Assembly: GCF_900607235.1 (NCBI RefSeq)
Contig: NZ_LR027855.1
Location: 1-64,000, forward strand
Length of the DNA: 64,000 bases
Direction: 5' to 3'
Source of the DNA: Olivibacter jilunii
Lineage (GTDB): Bacteria > Bacteroidota > Bacteroidia > Sphingobacteriales > Sphingobacteriaceae
This document shows, piece after piece, positions 16,364 to 25,070 of the stretch. Position 1 is the first letter of the stretch. Each line of letters begins with the position of its first letter. Under the pieces are notes generated by a model, which was not told the DNA's origin, searched no databases, and saw nothing but the letters and a program-made list of their open reading frames with translations. The translations under genes and the position numbers were made by a program.

Positions 16364-18289
16364 TTAAGTCCCTTCTAGTGTCAAAATTTCATCGGCCAGC
16401 GTTTCCCATCTCTGCTGAAATTGAGAGAGCTCCGCTTTCTTGCTGTCATAGCGTAAATTAATTTCTTTTAATTGTTGCGGGTTATTGTACAAAGCCTGAT
16501 CGGTTAATTGCTCTTCAATAGCTGTAACCTCCTTTTCCAATTCCCCCACTTTTTCTTCTAAAACACTCAATTCTTTATTCAGCTTCTGCAATTGTTTGTG
16601 CTTATCCGGCGTTTCTGCATGATAAGTATTAATTTTTTTATTTTCCTCTTTCTTAGGAGTTGTATTTACCAGCGGCTTTTCTTTTACTATCGGTCTTTTC
16701 CACTGCCACTCTTCATACTCCTTATAGGTTCCGGGATATTCTTTTATTTCCTGATTTTCAATGTACCAGATCTTGTTAGCTACACTATCTAAAAAGAAGC
16801 GATCGTGCGAAACGGTGATCAATGTACCCTCGTATTGTTGAAGTGCTTGGATGAGGATATTAACCGATTGGATATCCAAATGGTTGGTAGGCTCATCAAG
16901 AATCAGAAAATTTGCATCCGCTGTCAATGCCTTTGCTAACGCCACACGCGACTTTTCACCGCCGGAAAGTACTTTAATTTTTTTAAAGGCGTCATCACCT
17001 GTAAATAGAAAGCATCCCAAAATGGAGCGTAACTCTGTTTCCGTGTGTTTTGGGGCAAATGCCTGTAACTCCTGCAAGATCTCATTTTCCAAATGTAGCG
17101 CTTCCAACTGATGCTGAGCGAAAAAGGTGGTCGTTACATTATGACCGGTTTCACTCTTTCCTTCAAAATCTTTATCTGCATTAGCAATAATACGTAATAG
17201 GGTGGACTTCCCCTTTCCATTTGCACCGATTAAGGCAATCTTATCGCCCTTCTCAATCACTGCATGTGCGTTCTTCAAAATAGGCACACCGGGATAAGCT
17301 TTTGTAATATGCTCCAGTCGGACTACATGACGGCCGGATTGTTTGCTAAATTTGAAGCTAAAATTGACGGTGGGGTTGTCGTCATCCACATCGTCCACAC
17401 GTTCCATCCGTTCAAGCGCTTTTATACGTGACTGTGCCATTTTTGCCTTGCTCGCTTTAGCCCGGAAACGTTCTATCAACCGTTCTTCTTGTTTAATTTT
17501 AGCTTGCTGATTTTTAAATTGGCCAGCCTGAATCTCGTTACGCAAAGCCTTCTCTTCTAGGTAAAAACTATAGTTTCCTGCATATAGCGTAAGCTTTCCT
17601 TTTCTAGATTCTACTGTTTTATTAATAACGCGGTCCAAAAAATAACGGTCGTGCGAAACAATGACAATGGCCCCTTCAAATGCCTGCAAATAAGCTTCCA
17701 ACCATTTAATGGAAGGTAAATCCAAGTGGTTGGTCGGTTCATCCAGCAACAAGATATCAGGTGCCTGTAATAAAATACGAGCCAGCATAACACGCATTCG
17801 CCATCCACCTGAAAATTCCGAGAGCTTTCGGCTCTGTTGCTCATCATCAAATCCCAGGCCCGCTAAAATCTCGTGGGCCCGGTATTCAATATTATATCCA
17901 TCCAATGCTTCAAATTCAATTTGCTTATCGCTAAGCTTATGAATTAATTCCTCGCTATAATCCGTCTCCATCTTTTTCAGCAAGGTTTCTATCTCAGCAT
18001 GCAGCTGGTTCTGTCTTTCAAATGCTTCCATGGCTACATGGAGAATACTCTTTTCCGATTCGTAAGAAAGCAAATCCTGATTAAGGTAACCGATCTTCAA
18101 GTCCTTTGCCATCGAGATGGTTCCGGACGTTGGCGTATATTCGCCTACTATGATGCGCAGCAGCGTTGTTTTTCCTGTTCCATTAGCGCCAATAAGGCCT
18201 ACTTTATCACCTGGTTTTATATGCCAATTTGCATCGTCATACAATGCTCGGGCTCCTATTTCGAAAGTTAAATTATTAATAGCTATCAT
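16364..18289 (-). CDS. ABC-F family ATPase (Uup/EttA-like)
   Basis: A 641-residue cytoplasmic protein with two ABC ATPase domains and no membrane segments, the ABC-F layout of ribosome-acting translation factors. Walker A motifs GANGTGKTT (about 34) and GANGKGKST (about 358), signature sequences FSGGW and LSGGE, and DEPTNHLD twice are visible. A charged linker joins the domains, and a C-terminal coiled coil (about 565-640) resembles the Uup tail. It is a housekeeping candidate; an antibiotic-resistance role is not suggested by context. The -7 box TACTTTTG lies eight bases before ATG. Divergent from pyrD. Confidence 0.9.
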   Translation of the reverse strand: MIAINNLTFEIGARALYDDANWHIKPGDKVGLIGANGTGKTTLLRIIVGEYTPTSGTISMAKDLKIGYLNQDLLSYESEKSILHVAMEAFERQNQLHAEIETLLKKMETDYSEELIHKLSDKQIEFEALDGYNIEYRAHEILAGLGFDDEQQSRKLSEFSGGWRMRVMLARILLQAPDILLLDEPTNHLDLPSIKWLEAYLQAFEGAIVIVSHDRYFLDRVINKTVESRKGKLTLYAGNYSFYLEEKALRNEIQAGQFKNQQAKIKQEERLIERFRAKASKAKMAQSRIKALERMERVDDVDDDNPTVNFSFKFSKQSGRHVVRLEHITKAYPGVPILKNAHAVIEKGDKIALIGANGKGKSTLLRIIANADKDFEGKSETGHNVTTTFFAQHQLEALHLENEILQELQAFAPKHTETELRSILGCFLFTGDDAFKKIKVLSGGEKSRVALAKALTADANFLILDEPTNHLDIQSVNILIQALQQYEGTLITVSHDRFFLDSVANKIWYIENQEIKEYPGTYKEYEEWQWKRPIVKEKPLVNTTPKKEENKKINTYHAETPDKHKQLQKLNKELSVLEEKVGELEKEVTAIEEQLTDQALYNNPQQLKEINLRYDSKKAELSQFQQRWETLADEILTLEGT

Positions 18290-18358
18290 TGCGGGTGCAA
18301 AAGTACGATTTTTTTACGTTGCCTCAGTCAGTCAATTGTTTCATTGCCTAATTTTCAT

Positions 18359-18366
18359 CATCTTTG
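18359..18366 (+). promoter_or_regulatory. -7-like box of pyrD, four bases before ATG
   Basis: CATCTTTG keeps the TTTG half of the consensus and lies exactly four bases (CGCC) before the pyrD ATG, the same spacing as at rluD, queG and the thioesterase gene. Confidence 0.4.
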
Positions 18367-18370
18367 CGCC

Positions 18371-19405
18371 ATGTATAAACTAGTTAAACCGCTATTTTTC
18401 TTAATGAATCCTGAGTCGGCCCATCATAATGTTACGGGAGGCTTAAAAGCAGCTAATAAAATTTGGGGAGGCAGTAAACTGATCAGAGCCGCTTTTAATT
18501 ATGAAGACGCTCGTCTACAGAAAACAGTTTTTGGTTTAACTTTTAAAAATCCGATCGGTTTAGCCGCAGGCTTTGACAAAAACGCTGAATATGTGGATGA
18601 ACTTGTGGATCTAGGCTTCGGCTTTATTGAGATTGGGACGGTTACTCCAAAACCTCAATCCGGTAACGACAAACCGCGCATGTTCCGACTAACGGCAGAC
18701 GAAGCTTTGATCAACCGAATGGGTTTCAATAATCAAGGCGTCGACGTTGCTGCAACGAGACTAAAGTTTTTGAAAAAAAGGAGCGAAGTCATTATCGGTG
18801 GAAACATAGGAAAAAACAAACTAACTCCTAATGAAGAAGCGGTAAATGATTATATTTTGTGTTTTGATGCACTTTTTGATGTGGTCGACTACTTTGTCGT
18901 AAACGTCAGCTCGCCTAATACCCCTGGGTTACGGGATCTACAGGAAAAGGCACCGTTAATGCATATCTTAAACACTTTACAGCAACGTAATCTTAAAAAT
19001 GGCATATCTCGGCCGATTCTTTTAAAAATAGCTCCTGATTTAACAAACAGCCAGCTGGATGATATTATAGAAATTGTTACCACTACAGGAATTGCAGGCG
19101 TTATTGCTACGAATACAACCATTGACAGAGAGGGGCTCCGCTCGCCGATCAACTTAACTAGGGAAACAGGTGGGCTAAGCGGAAAGCCTTTAACCAAGCG
19201 TTCTACGGAAGTAATACGCTATCTGTCGGAAAAATCAAACAAAGCGTTTCCCATTATCGGAGTAGGGGGTATACACAGTGCAGAAGATGCGCTGGAAAAA
19301 CTGGAAGCCGGTGCTTCTTTGGTACAGCTGTATACCGGATTTATTTACGAAGGTCCGGGGTTGATTAAGCGAATCTGTAAAAAGTTGAGTAGTCAAATAG
19401 GATAA
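18371..19405 (+). CDS. pyrD: Dihydroorotate dehydrogenase (quinone), class 2
   Basis: A 344-residue membrane-associated flavoprotein that oxidises dihydroorotate to orotate with a quinone, the fourth step of UMP synthesis. The N-terminal amphipathic helices ([19 protein letters not shown]) are the class 2 quinone tunnel. The FMN barrel shows [31 protein letters not shown] (catalytic Ser) and [11 protein letters not shown]. The open frame extends nine codons upstream, but the Met at 18371 matches relatives and the promoter. The gene ends in an octamer-repeat spacer shared with queG. Confidence 0.94.
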   Translation: MYKLVKPLFFLMNPESAHHNVTGGLKAANKIWGGSKLIRAAFNYEDARLQKTVFGLTFKNPIGLAAGFDKNAEYVDELVDLGFGFIEIGTVTPKPQSGNDKPRMFRLTADEALINRMGFNNQGVDVAATRLKFLKKRSEVIIGGNIGKNKLTPNEEAVNDYILCFDALFDVVDYFVVNVSSPNTPGLRDLQEKAPLMHILNTLQQRNLKNGISRPILLKIAPDLTNSQLDDIIEIVTTTGIAGVIATNTTIDREGLRSPINLTRETGGLSGKPLTKRSTEVIRYLSEKSNKAFPIIGVGGIHSAEDALEKLEAGASLVQLYTGFIYEGPGLIKRICKKLSSQIG

Positions 19406-19543
19406 TAGGTAAGTAGGTAAGTAGGTAAGTAGTCGAAGCGAAAACACTCAACGACTTAACAACTCAACCGGTGCGCCAAGAGCAGTAGTCAAATAGGAAA
19501 ATAGGTAAGTAGTCGAAGTGAAACCACTCAACGACTCAACGAC
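19406..19543. repeat. Octamer-type simple repeats between pyrD and queG
   Basis: This convergent spacer is built of period-8 tandem words: AGGTAAGT repeated near 19410-19433, and ACTCAACG/ACTTAACA words near 19446-19470 and 19525-19543. A longer phrase containing TAGTCGAAG(C/T)GAAA occurs twice. The right-hand block runs into the queG stop codon. It has no coding potential. Confidence 0.7.
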
Positions 19544-20479
19544 TTAACTTTTCCCCAGGAAACGGATATTCCTCGTCAACCCCGAAAATTTTGCCCGCTT
19601 GACGGCAGACTTTTTAAAAACGCGTTGAAAAGTTTCCTCAGTAATTTCTTCCCAATCCTTCTTCGTCATCTCCAATAAGTCTGGATGTGGTTTAAAGGAC
19701 TCTTCCGTATGAGGTTCAGCAAAACGATTCCAAGGACAAACATCTTGGCATACATCGCATCCAAACATCCAGTTGTCCATTTTACCTACAAACTGATCAG
19801 GAATCTCGTTCTTAAGTTCAATGGTCAGGTAGGAGATGCACTTACTTCCATCTACAATTTGCGGCGCAACAATAGCCTCCGTGGGGCACGCATCGATGCA
19901 TCGCGTACAAGTTCCGCAATAGTCTTTTGTGGGAGCAAGATCGTAATCCAACTCAATATCAACTATCAGTTCACATAAAAAGAAGAAAGATCCTTTTTTT
20001 CTATTAATTAAGTTACTGTTTTTGCCAATCCAACCTAAACCCGAACGTTTAGCCCAAGCACGGTCCAGCACCGGAGCCGAATCCACAAATGCCCGTCCTC
20101 CTACTTCCCCAATCTCGTCCTGCATAAAGTGCAGTAACGACTTAAGTTTATTTTTAATTACCGTATGATAATCGACGCCATAAGCATATCTGGATATCTT
20201 TGGAGAATCTTTATCTATCTGTATATCAGAAGTAAAATAATTAAAACCTAACGATATAATAGACTTAGCACCTTCCACAAGGAGACGAGGATCCAATCGC
20301 TTATCAAAATGGTTTTCCATATAGTACATTTCGCCATGCATTTCCTCCTTTAGCCATTTTTCCAAACGCGGTGCCTCTTCCTCCAAAAAATCAGCTTTGG
20401 CAATGCCACAGAAAGCAAAACCTAAGCGCTTTGCTTCATCCTTGATTAATTTCGAGTACTTTTCTGCAGCAATTAACAT
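19544..20479 (-). CDS. queG: Epoxyqueuosine reductase
   Basis: A 311-residue cobalamin-dependent iron-sulfur enzyme that converts epoxyqueuosine to queuosine in tRNA wobble position 34. The N-terminal cobalamin-binding region includes [23 protein letters not shown] with the expected catalytic Asp. It is followed by two ferredoxin-like clusters, [12 protein letters not shown] and [11 protein letters not shown]. Length is slightly short because the C-terminal HEAT-like extension seen in some QueG proteins is missing. The -7 box TAAGTTTG lies four bases before ATG. Confidence 0.93.
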   Translation of the reverse strand: MLIAAEKYSKLIKDEAKRLGFAFCGIAKADFLEEEAPRLEKWLKEEMHGEMYYMENHFDKRLDPRLLVEGAKSIISLGFNYFTSDIQIDKDSPKISRYAYGVDYHTVIKNKLKSLLHFMQDEIGEVGGRAFVDSAPVLDRAWAKRSGLGWIGKNSNLINRKKGSFFFLCELIVDIELDYDLAPTKDYCGTCTRCIDACPTEAIVAPQIVDGSKCISYLTIELKNEIPDQFVGKMDNWMFGCDVCQDVCPWNRFAEPHTEESFKPHPDLLEMTKKDWEEITEETFQRVFKKSAVKRAKFSGLTRNIRFLGKS

Positions 20480-20483
20480 AGTG

Positions 20484-20491
20484 CAAACTTA
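20484..20491 (-). promoter_or_regulatory. -7 box of queG, four bases before ATG
   Basis: On the minus strand a perfect TAAGTTTG is followed by CACT and then ATG. The transcript should be leaderless or nearly so. Confidence 0.55.
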
Positions 20492-20533
20492 GTTAAATCG
20501 GGTATTAAATACAATGTAGCAATTACTGCTTGC

Positions 20534-20866
20534 TTATTGTTGTCGACTCAGCGCTTCGTTATGCTTCAATGATAAGGAGATCCAATGATCAAAAGCAGCT
20601 CGATCTTTAAATGCCTCTTCATAGACGAAAACGTAACCTTTCACCAAACGCTTTCCGTGTACCATAGGTTCACAGCCAGGTATTTCTAAGCACTCCTCAT
20701 AAACAGCTGGTCCGATGCGACACATCAATCGATTGTCTCTCGCGCAGATACACATTTTATCGTTTACTAAAAAACAAATGCCCCCAAACATCGTTTTTTC
20801 CTTAATTGTTGGGATATCCATTAAAGCTTCCCTTAGTCTGTTTAATAATTTTTCATTAACTTTCAT
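20534..20866 (-). CDS. TfoX/Sxy N-terminal domain protein
   Basis: A 110-residue protein matching the TfoX N-terminal domain, with the typical KTMFGGICFLVNDKMC core and a C-terminal GYVFVYEEAF stretch. In proteobacteria TfoX/Sxy activates competence genes, but stand-alone N-domains like this are common in other phyla and their role is unknown. No competence gene is adjacent. It lies just upstream of queG on the same strand, separated by about 55 bases that contain the queG promoter. Confidence 0.85.
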   Translation of the reverse strand: MKVNEKLLNRLREALMDIPTIKEKTMFGGICFLVNDKMCICARDNRLMCRIGPAVYEECLEIPGCEPMVHGKRLVKGYVFVYEEAFKDRAAFDHWISLSLKHNEALSRQQ

Positions 20867-20981
20867 TGAAATATTACTTTTGATGGCAACAAAACTGATT
20901 TTTATCCGACAATACTGAAAATGGACAAGAGATAATATGGATTCGTACTTCTAATATAAAAAATTAAACACAAAATTTAAT

Positions 20982-21100
20982 AACTAATAGCCAATAACTA
21001 ACAACTAATAACTAACAACTAATAATTAACAACTAATAACTAACAACTAATAACTAACAACTAACAACTAATAACTAATAACTAACAACCAACAACGAAT
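20982..21100 (+). repeat. 17-unit heptamer array (AACTAAY) in the leader of the Rieske gene
   Basis: Seventeen consecutive 7-bp units of the form AACTAAT/AACTAAC, with a few variants (AGCCAAT, AATTAAC, AACCAAC, AACGAAT), occupy 20982-21100 without phase breaks. The array contains almost no G and ends five bases before the ATG of the Rieske gene. The same heptamer, in the sense orientation, precedes four other genes in this window. Confidence 0.9.
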
Positions 21101-21105
21101 AATCC

Positions 21106-21444
21106 ATGCTTTATTGGCACAAGATAGGTCCGGATTTGCTCCCTGCCGTAAACACAATTAGAAAAGTTAGGATTGGAGGAAAAACGATATGTTTGATCGA
21201 CTACGAACAGGAACTTTTTGCTACAAGCTACAAATGCCCACATGCCGGTGCAGATCTAAGCGCAGGCTGGTGTGAAAATAAACAGATCATCTGTCCGTAT
21301 CACCGGCATGCTTTTGATCTATCTAATGGACATGGAGCAGCCGGGCAGGGTAATTATATTAACGTATATGCCTTGGAAAAACGGGGAGAAGACTGGTATG
21401 TAGGTATTAAACGGAATTTTTTTCAACGTATATTTCGCGGGTAA
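21106..21444 (+). CDS. Rieske [2Fe-2S] protein, single domain
   Basis: A 112-residue soluble ferredoxin-like Rieske domain. The cluster ligands are clear: C44-P-H46 in CPHAGAD and C63-P-Y-H66 in CPYHRHAF. It has no signal peptide or membrane anchor, so it is not a bc1-type Rieske subunit and more likely serves as an electron carrier or oxygenase ferredoxin. The usual partner oxygenase or reductase is not adjacent. It converges with the last gene of the cbb3 oxidase island, ending two bases from it, and its leader is a heptamer array. Confidence 0.88.
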   Translation: MLYWHKIGPDLLPAVNTIRKVRIGGKTICLIDYEQELFATSYKCPHAGADLSAGWCENKQIICPYHRHAFDLSNGHGAAGQGNYINVYALEKRGEDWYVGIKRNFFQRIFRG

Positions 21445-21445
21445 T

Positions 21446-22132
21446 TTAATGACACAGCGTTGTTCCTGACTTTGGATAGAGTAGTGGGCTCAAGTAGGCT
21501 ATATCTAAGTTTGCCCCCCTAAGAATAAACCAGACACCCATTATAAGAAACAAGAATGGAATCAATCCGATAAAATTCAAACGAATTCGTTTTCGAAAAT
21601 AATGACCGCAAACAAGAGCGATGAGTAGGAGGGGAACTGTTCCTAAACCAAAGAATGCCATAAAAATAAACCCATTAACAGGAGACCCCGTGTTCAAAGC
21701 TGCTGCCAAAGCAAGATAAACCATTCCACAAGGAAGCAAGCCATTCAACAGACCTACAACAAAATGTCCCCCGGGACGTTGGATCCAATAGCCCATTTTA
21801 TTGAACAACGGTTGCCAAAAAGTGCCTCCATATGAAAATGAGCCTTTTCCATACCGCTGTAAAAAATAATACAGGGCAAATAAGAGCAAGATAATGCCGG
21901 TAACAAGACTCATATATTGTTGCCAGCCCCGTATTAAAGTGCCAGCTCCAAGTAATCCCAATACAAAGCCCAAAAGACCATAAGTGAGAATCCTTCCTAA
22001 CTGATATAACAGATGTATACCTACTTGCTTTGCCCACGATACGTTCATTGCCGGTAAAGCGAACATAAGAGGTCCGCACATGCCTACACAATGAACACTT
22101 GAAATTACTCCAATAAAGAAAGCAAGAATCAT
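21446..22132 (-). CDS. TauE/SafE (DsbD_2-like) membrane protein of the cbb3 cluster
   Basis: A 228-residue integral membrane protein with about six hydrophobic segments. It begins with a helix carrying HCVGMCGP (residues about 14-21), the Cys/His signature of the family at the end of Bacteroidota and epsilonproteobacterial cbb3 gene clusters. Its position after ccoH suggests a role in oxidase assembly, for instance copper or redox handling. That is an inference from context, since the family as a whole is described as sulfite exporter or DsbD-like. It follows ccoH by 17 bases. Confidence 0.8.
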   Translation of the reverse strand: MILAFFIGVISSVHCVGMCGPLMFALPAMNVSWAKQVGIHLLYQLGRILTYGLLGFVLGLLGAGTLIRGWQQYMSLVTGIILLLFALYYFLQRYGKGSFSYGGTFWQPLFNKMGYWIQRPGGHFVVGLLNGLLPCGMVYLALAAALNTGSPVNGFIFMAFFGLGTVPLLLIALVCGHYFRKRIRLNFIGLIPFLFLIMGVWFILRGANLDIAYLSPLLYPKSGTTLCH

Positions 22133-22149
22133 ACTTTAATATTTAAAGT

Positions 22150-22575
22150 TTAGTTCAAATATAATTGCTCTTCCTGGAGGTAAGACCGCTGCTGACTTTC
22201 CCAATCGAGCTTAATATGCCATACCCCTTTTTTCAGGTTTTTAATTGGGAGACGGTAGACCGACTTTGATGTAATAAAATGAATACGTTGGTCTAAAGAT
22301 CTGTTGGATGACCTTATAAAATCGACCATTCCCTTATTATTTTCTTCTGCAAAAGAAAGCACCAAACTATCTCTCACGACGTTCAAGGTAACTTTTCGTT
22401 GATACCGAACAAGATTTTCCTTCTTTTTATAGACACGCTCATAGTCCAACCCCTTCTCATAATAGTCTGTCTCTTCAAGCGTGTCTGTGTCTTGGTTGAC
22501 CATATAGATTCCAACAGCAACGATGGATGACATGGCGATGGCCATTCCTATAACGATTCTCATTCCCCAATTCAT
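22150..22575 (-). CDS. ccoH: Cytochrome cbb3 assembly protein FixH/CcoH
   Basis: A 141-residue protein with one N-terminal membrane segment (about 5-24) followed by a periplasmic domain. DYYEKGLDYERVYKKKENL is typical of FixH. CcoH interacts with the cbb3 complex during assembly. Gene order ccoN-Q-P-G-H supports the call, since FixH sequences are otherwise weakly conserved. It starts 22 bases after the ccoG stop. Confidence 0.87.
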   Translation of the reverse strand: MNWGMRIVIGMAIAMSSIVAVGIYMVNQDTDTLEETDYYEKGLDYERVYKKKENLVRYQRKVTLNVVRDSLVLSFAEENNKGMVDFIRSSNRSLDQRIHFITSKSVYRLPIKNLKKGVWHIKLDWESQQRSYLQEEQLYLN

Positions 22576-22597
22576 ACCCTAATTATTAATACAATCT

Positions 22598-23983
22598 TTA
22601 TTTACGTGAGGCTGCGGGCGGTGCGACAAAATTGGTCCTCATTTTTTTCAGGATTTTCCCTTCAGAACTAATATTTACTACGACATCGGTTTTATATACG
22701 TTGATAGATTTTTTAGGTCTTATCAAGAATAGGGAAAACCGTACCGTTTCACCTGGTACCAATACCTTTTTAGCTTGAAGCACTTGAACTGAAAAATGCT
22801 TATCAACGCAGCTAAGATCAAAAGGGATATCCTTGGACGATTTATTTGTAAGCTCCATATTATACAGATTGGTAACAGTACCATCATCTCTGAAAATATA
22901 ACTTGTACCGCTTGCCCGTAGCAAGGTTCCGTCTACTACATTTCTAGTGATCAGCAAGCTCAAAAATACACCGATAAGTACAACCAGAACCGCACTATAA
23001 GCAACCGCACGTTTATTTTTCTTTTGCGCCGATCCAAATTCAATCTCATTCTGTGAATAAAAACCGATTAGATTTTTTGGACGATGAATTTTTTCCATAA
23101 CTCCATTGCACACATCAATGCATGCGGTGCAATTAACGCACTCCATCTGAATCCCGTTTCTGATATCTATTCCGGTAGGACATACGTGCACACATAAGTG
23201 ACAATCCACACAATCACCACGCAAGTCGGCTTCTTGCCCTTTTCGAATAGGCCCTCTTGGTTCCCCACGTTTATAGTTATAGACAACGGAAATGCTCTGC
23301 TCATCCAGAAGTACCCCCTGCAATCGTCCATAAGGACAAATCGTTGTGCATACAATTTCGCGAACAAAGCTGAATACCGCGTAAAATACGAGCGTAAACA
23401 GCATAATGAAAATAAAACCGACGAGATGATTCTGTACGGGTTCGGTTATGATAGAAAAAAGCATATCAATACCGATAATGTAGCTCAAAAGTAAATTAGC
23501 AATCACGAAGGAAATAAGAAAAAACATGGTATGTTTACTTATTTTTTTCATCAATTTCTCTTTGGTCCAATCCCCTTCATTTAAGCGCCGCTGCTCGTTG
23601 GCATCACCTTCTATCCAATATTCAACGCGCCTGAAAACCAATTCCATAAAAATAGTCTGTGGACAGGCCCAGCCACACCAAACCCTCCCATATACAACCG
23701 TAAAAAGCACAATGCAGACCATGGCTATCAGCATGCCAAATACAAAAATGTGTAAATCCTGTGGATAAAATACCGCTCCGAAAACACAAAACTTGCGCTC
23801 AATTATATTGAACATTAAAAAAGGTTCACCCTCAATTTTGAGAAAGGGAGCTAGTAACAACAGCGTTAACAGGAAATATCCGACATATTGTCGATAGCTG
23901 AAAAGTCTACCGGTAACCTTTTTTGCATAAATCCAGCGCCTCTTATTCTTTTGTGTATTGGTTGCTAAGGCCATTTGTTTCAT
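22598..23983 (-). CDS. ccoG: cbb3 oxidase accessory ferredoxin CcoG (FixG/RdxA)
   Basis: A 461-residue membrane iron-sulfur protein. Five or so membrane segments alternate with a polyferredoxin portion: GWACPQTIFMELVFRRVEYW near 105-125, then two 4Fe-4S motifs around 265-300 (CVDCHLCVHVCP and CVNCTACIDVC). The C-terminal domain is an Ig-like periplasmic module. CcoG has been shown in proteobacteria to reduce Cu(II) for oxidase assembly. It is part of the contiguous minus-strand cco run. Confidence 0.94.
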   Translation of the reverse strand: MKQMALATNTQKNKRRWIYAKKVTGRLFSYRQYVGYFLLTLLLLAPFLKIEGEPFLMFNIIERKFCVFGAVFYPQDLHIFVFGMLIAMVCIVLFTVVYGRVWCGWACPQTIFMELVFRRVEYWIEGDANEQRRLNEGDWTKEKLMKKISKHTMFFLISFVIANLLLSYIIGIDMLFSIITEPVQNHLVGFIFIMLFTLVFYAVFSFVREIVCTTICPYGRLQGVLLDEQSISVVYNYKRGEPRGPIRKGQEADLRGDCVDCHLCVHVCPTGIDIRNGIQMECVNCTACIDVCNGVMEKIHRPKNLIGFYSQNEIEFGSAQKKNKRAVAYSAVLVVLIGVFLSLLITRNVVDGTLLRASGTSYIFRDDGTVTNLYNMELTNKSSKDIPFDLSCVDKHFSVQVLQAKKVLVPGETVRFSLFLIRPKKSINVYKTDVVVNISSEGKILKKMRTNFVAPPAASRK

Positions 23984-24010
23984 CTGTTCTTTTGTTCATT
24001 AGCATATCGC

Positions 24011-24865
24011 TCAATTCGCGCTTTGATGCTGTTCATTAAGATTTCCTTGGGGAGCCTTTGCGTTTGGCGGATTGGTACCCTGAAGTGATAAAATATAATT
24101 GGCTACTTGTGCTATTTTAGAAGGTGATAACTGCTGCTCCCAAGCGATCATGCCTTTATCGGGCACGCCGCGTTTTATGGTCTTAAATACGTCTTTTATA
24201 CTAGCCCCATGAAGCCAATAATTGTCCGTGAGATTCGGACCGATTCCCCCTTCTCCAACGGCACCATGACAAGCAATACAGTTTTGATCGAAGATCGCCT
24301 TTCCTTCGGCAATTACCTCCGGACTTTTGTCTACTTCAACGGAATTTTCATCCACATTGTCTACTTGGCTCGCTAAATAGGCTTTACGCTCTTGTTCGGC
24401 CACGCGCATTTCCTTCTTATATTCATCGTTCTGATTCATCCCCCAACCAAAAACGTGATAAACGGATAAATAAACGACACCAAATACCATGGTAGCGTAA
24501 AAAAGCCCCATAAACCAGGCGGGTGTTGGATTATCCAATTCCCTGATATCATCATAAGCATGGTCAATTACTAAGTCTTCTTCCTCCGAAAGCGGACGTA
24601 ATCCCATTACATTATTCCACCATTGTTTTAAGTGCGCACGCTTTTCCTTTTGTTTAGCCTTGGTAGCCGCTTTCGCAGCAGCCTCAATTTCAGGCATCAT
24701 CACATGAACAATCGTCTTAAACGCCTTATTTAGTACGATCGCCGCAATTAGCACCGTCAACACCACGATTAACAGGCTTATCAGTAAAACATCCTGATGG
24801 ATATTTCCGCTTCCCCAGCCCCTTTCGGACGTCGCATTATTTATCTGTAATAATAAGTTATTCAT
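24011..24865 (-). CDS. ccoP: cbb3 oxidase subunit CcoP, mono-haem form
   Basis: A 284-residue membrane cytochrome c. Two hydrophobic segments (about 22-46 and 117-139) flank a charged cytoplasmic loop. The PTPAWFMGLFY stretch before the second segment is the CcoP N-terminal domain hallmark. Only one haem c motif, CIACH (about 195), is present, followed by an axial-Met candidate in KGMIAW. Proteobacterial CcoP normally has two haems. The C-terminal tail is low-complexity. It lies ten bases after ccoQ. Confidence 0.92.
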   Translation of the reverse strand: MNNLLLQINNATSERGWGSGNIHQDVLLISLLIVVLTVLIAAIVLNKAFKTIVHVMMPEIEAAAKAATKAKQKEKRAHLKQWWNNVMGLRPLSEEEDLVIDHAYDDIRELDNPTPAWFMGLFYATMVFGVVYLSVYHVFGWGMNQNDEYKKEMRVAEQERKAYLASQVDNVDENSVEVDKSPEVIAEGKAIFDQNCIACHGAVGEGGIGPNLTDNYWLHGASIKDVFKTIKRGVPDKGMIAWEQQLSPSKIAQVANYILSLQGTNPPNAKAPQGNLNEQHQSAN

Positions 24866-24874
24866 ACCTGATCG

Positions 24875-25060
24875 TTAATCTAAAACCTGTTCGTTTTCCA
24901 TTTTTTCATTTTCCAGTGGAAGTTGGCTCATGTAATCGCTGTATGGCTTTCTCATGCGAAACAGCCATATGGCCACAAAAACAAAAAACACAAAGAAGAT
25001 CCATAACGAGAGGATAAGATACCACTCATCTCCTCCTAAATCTATTATTTGCTTAAACAT
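24875..25060 (-). CDS. ccoQ: Small cbb3 oxidase subunit CcoQ-like
   Basis: A 61-residue protein with a single membrane helix (about 15-34) and a cytoplasmic tail (FRMRKPYSDYMSQLP). CcoQ/FixQ stabilises the cbb3 complex. Sequence identity in this family is low, so the call rests on size, topology and location between ccoNO and ccoP. Confidence 0.85.
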   Translation of the reverse strand: MFKQIIDLGGDEWYLILSLWIFFVFFVFVAIWLFRMRKPYSDYMSQLPLENEKMENEQVLD

Positions 25061-25070
25061 ATTTAAATAT

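Noticed and set aside
20982-21100. CRISPR array or coding repeat in the heptamer array
   Set aside because: There are no spacers between units, the unit is 7 bp and no cas genes are present; the frame changes every unit so it is not coding.
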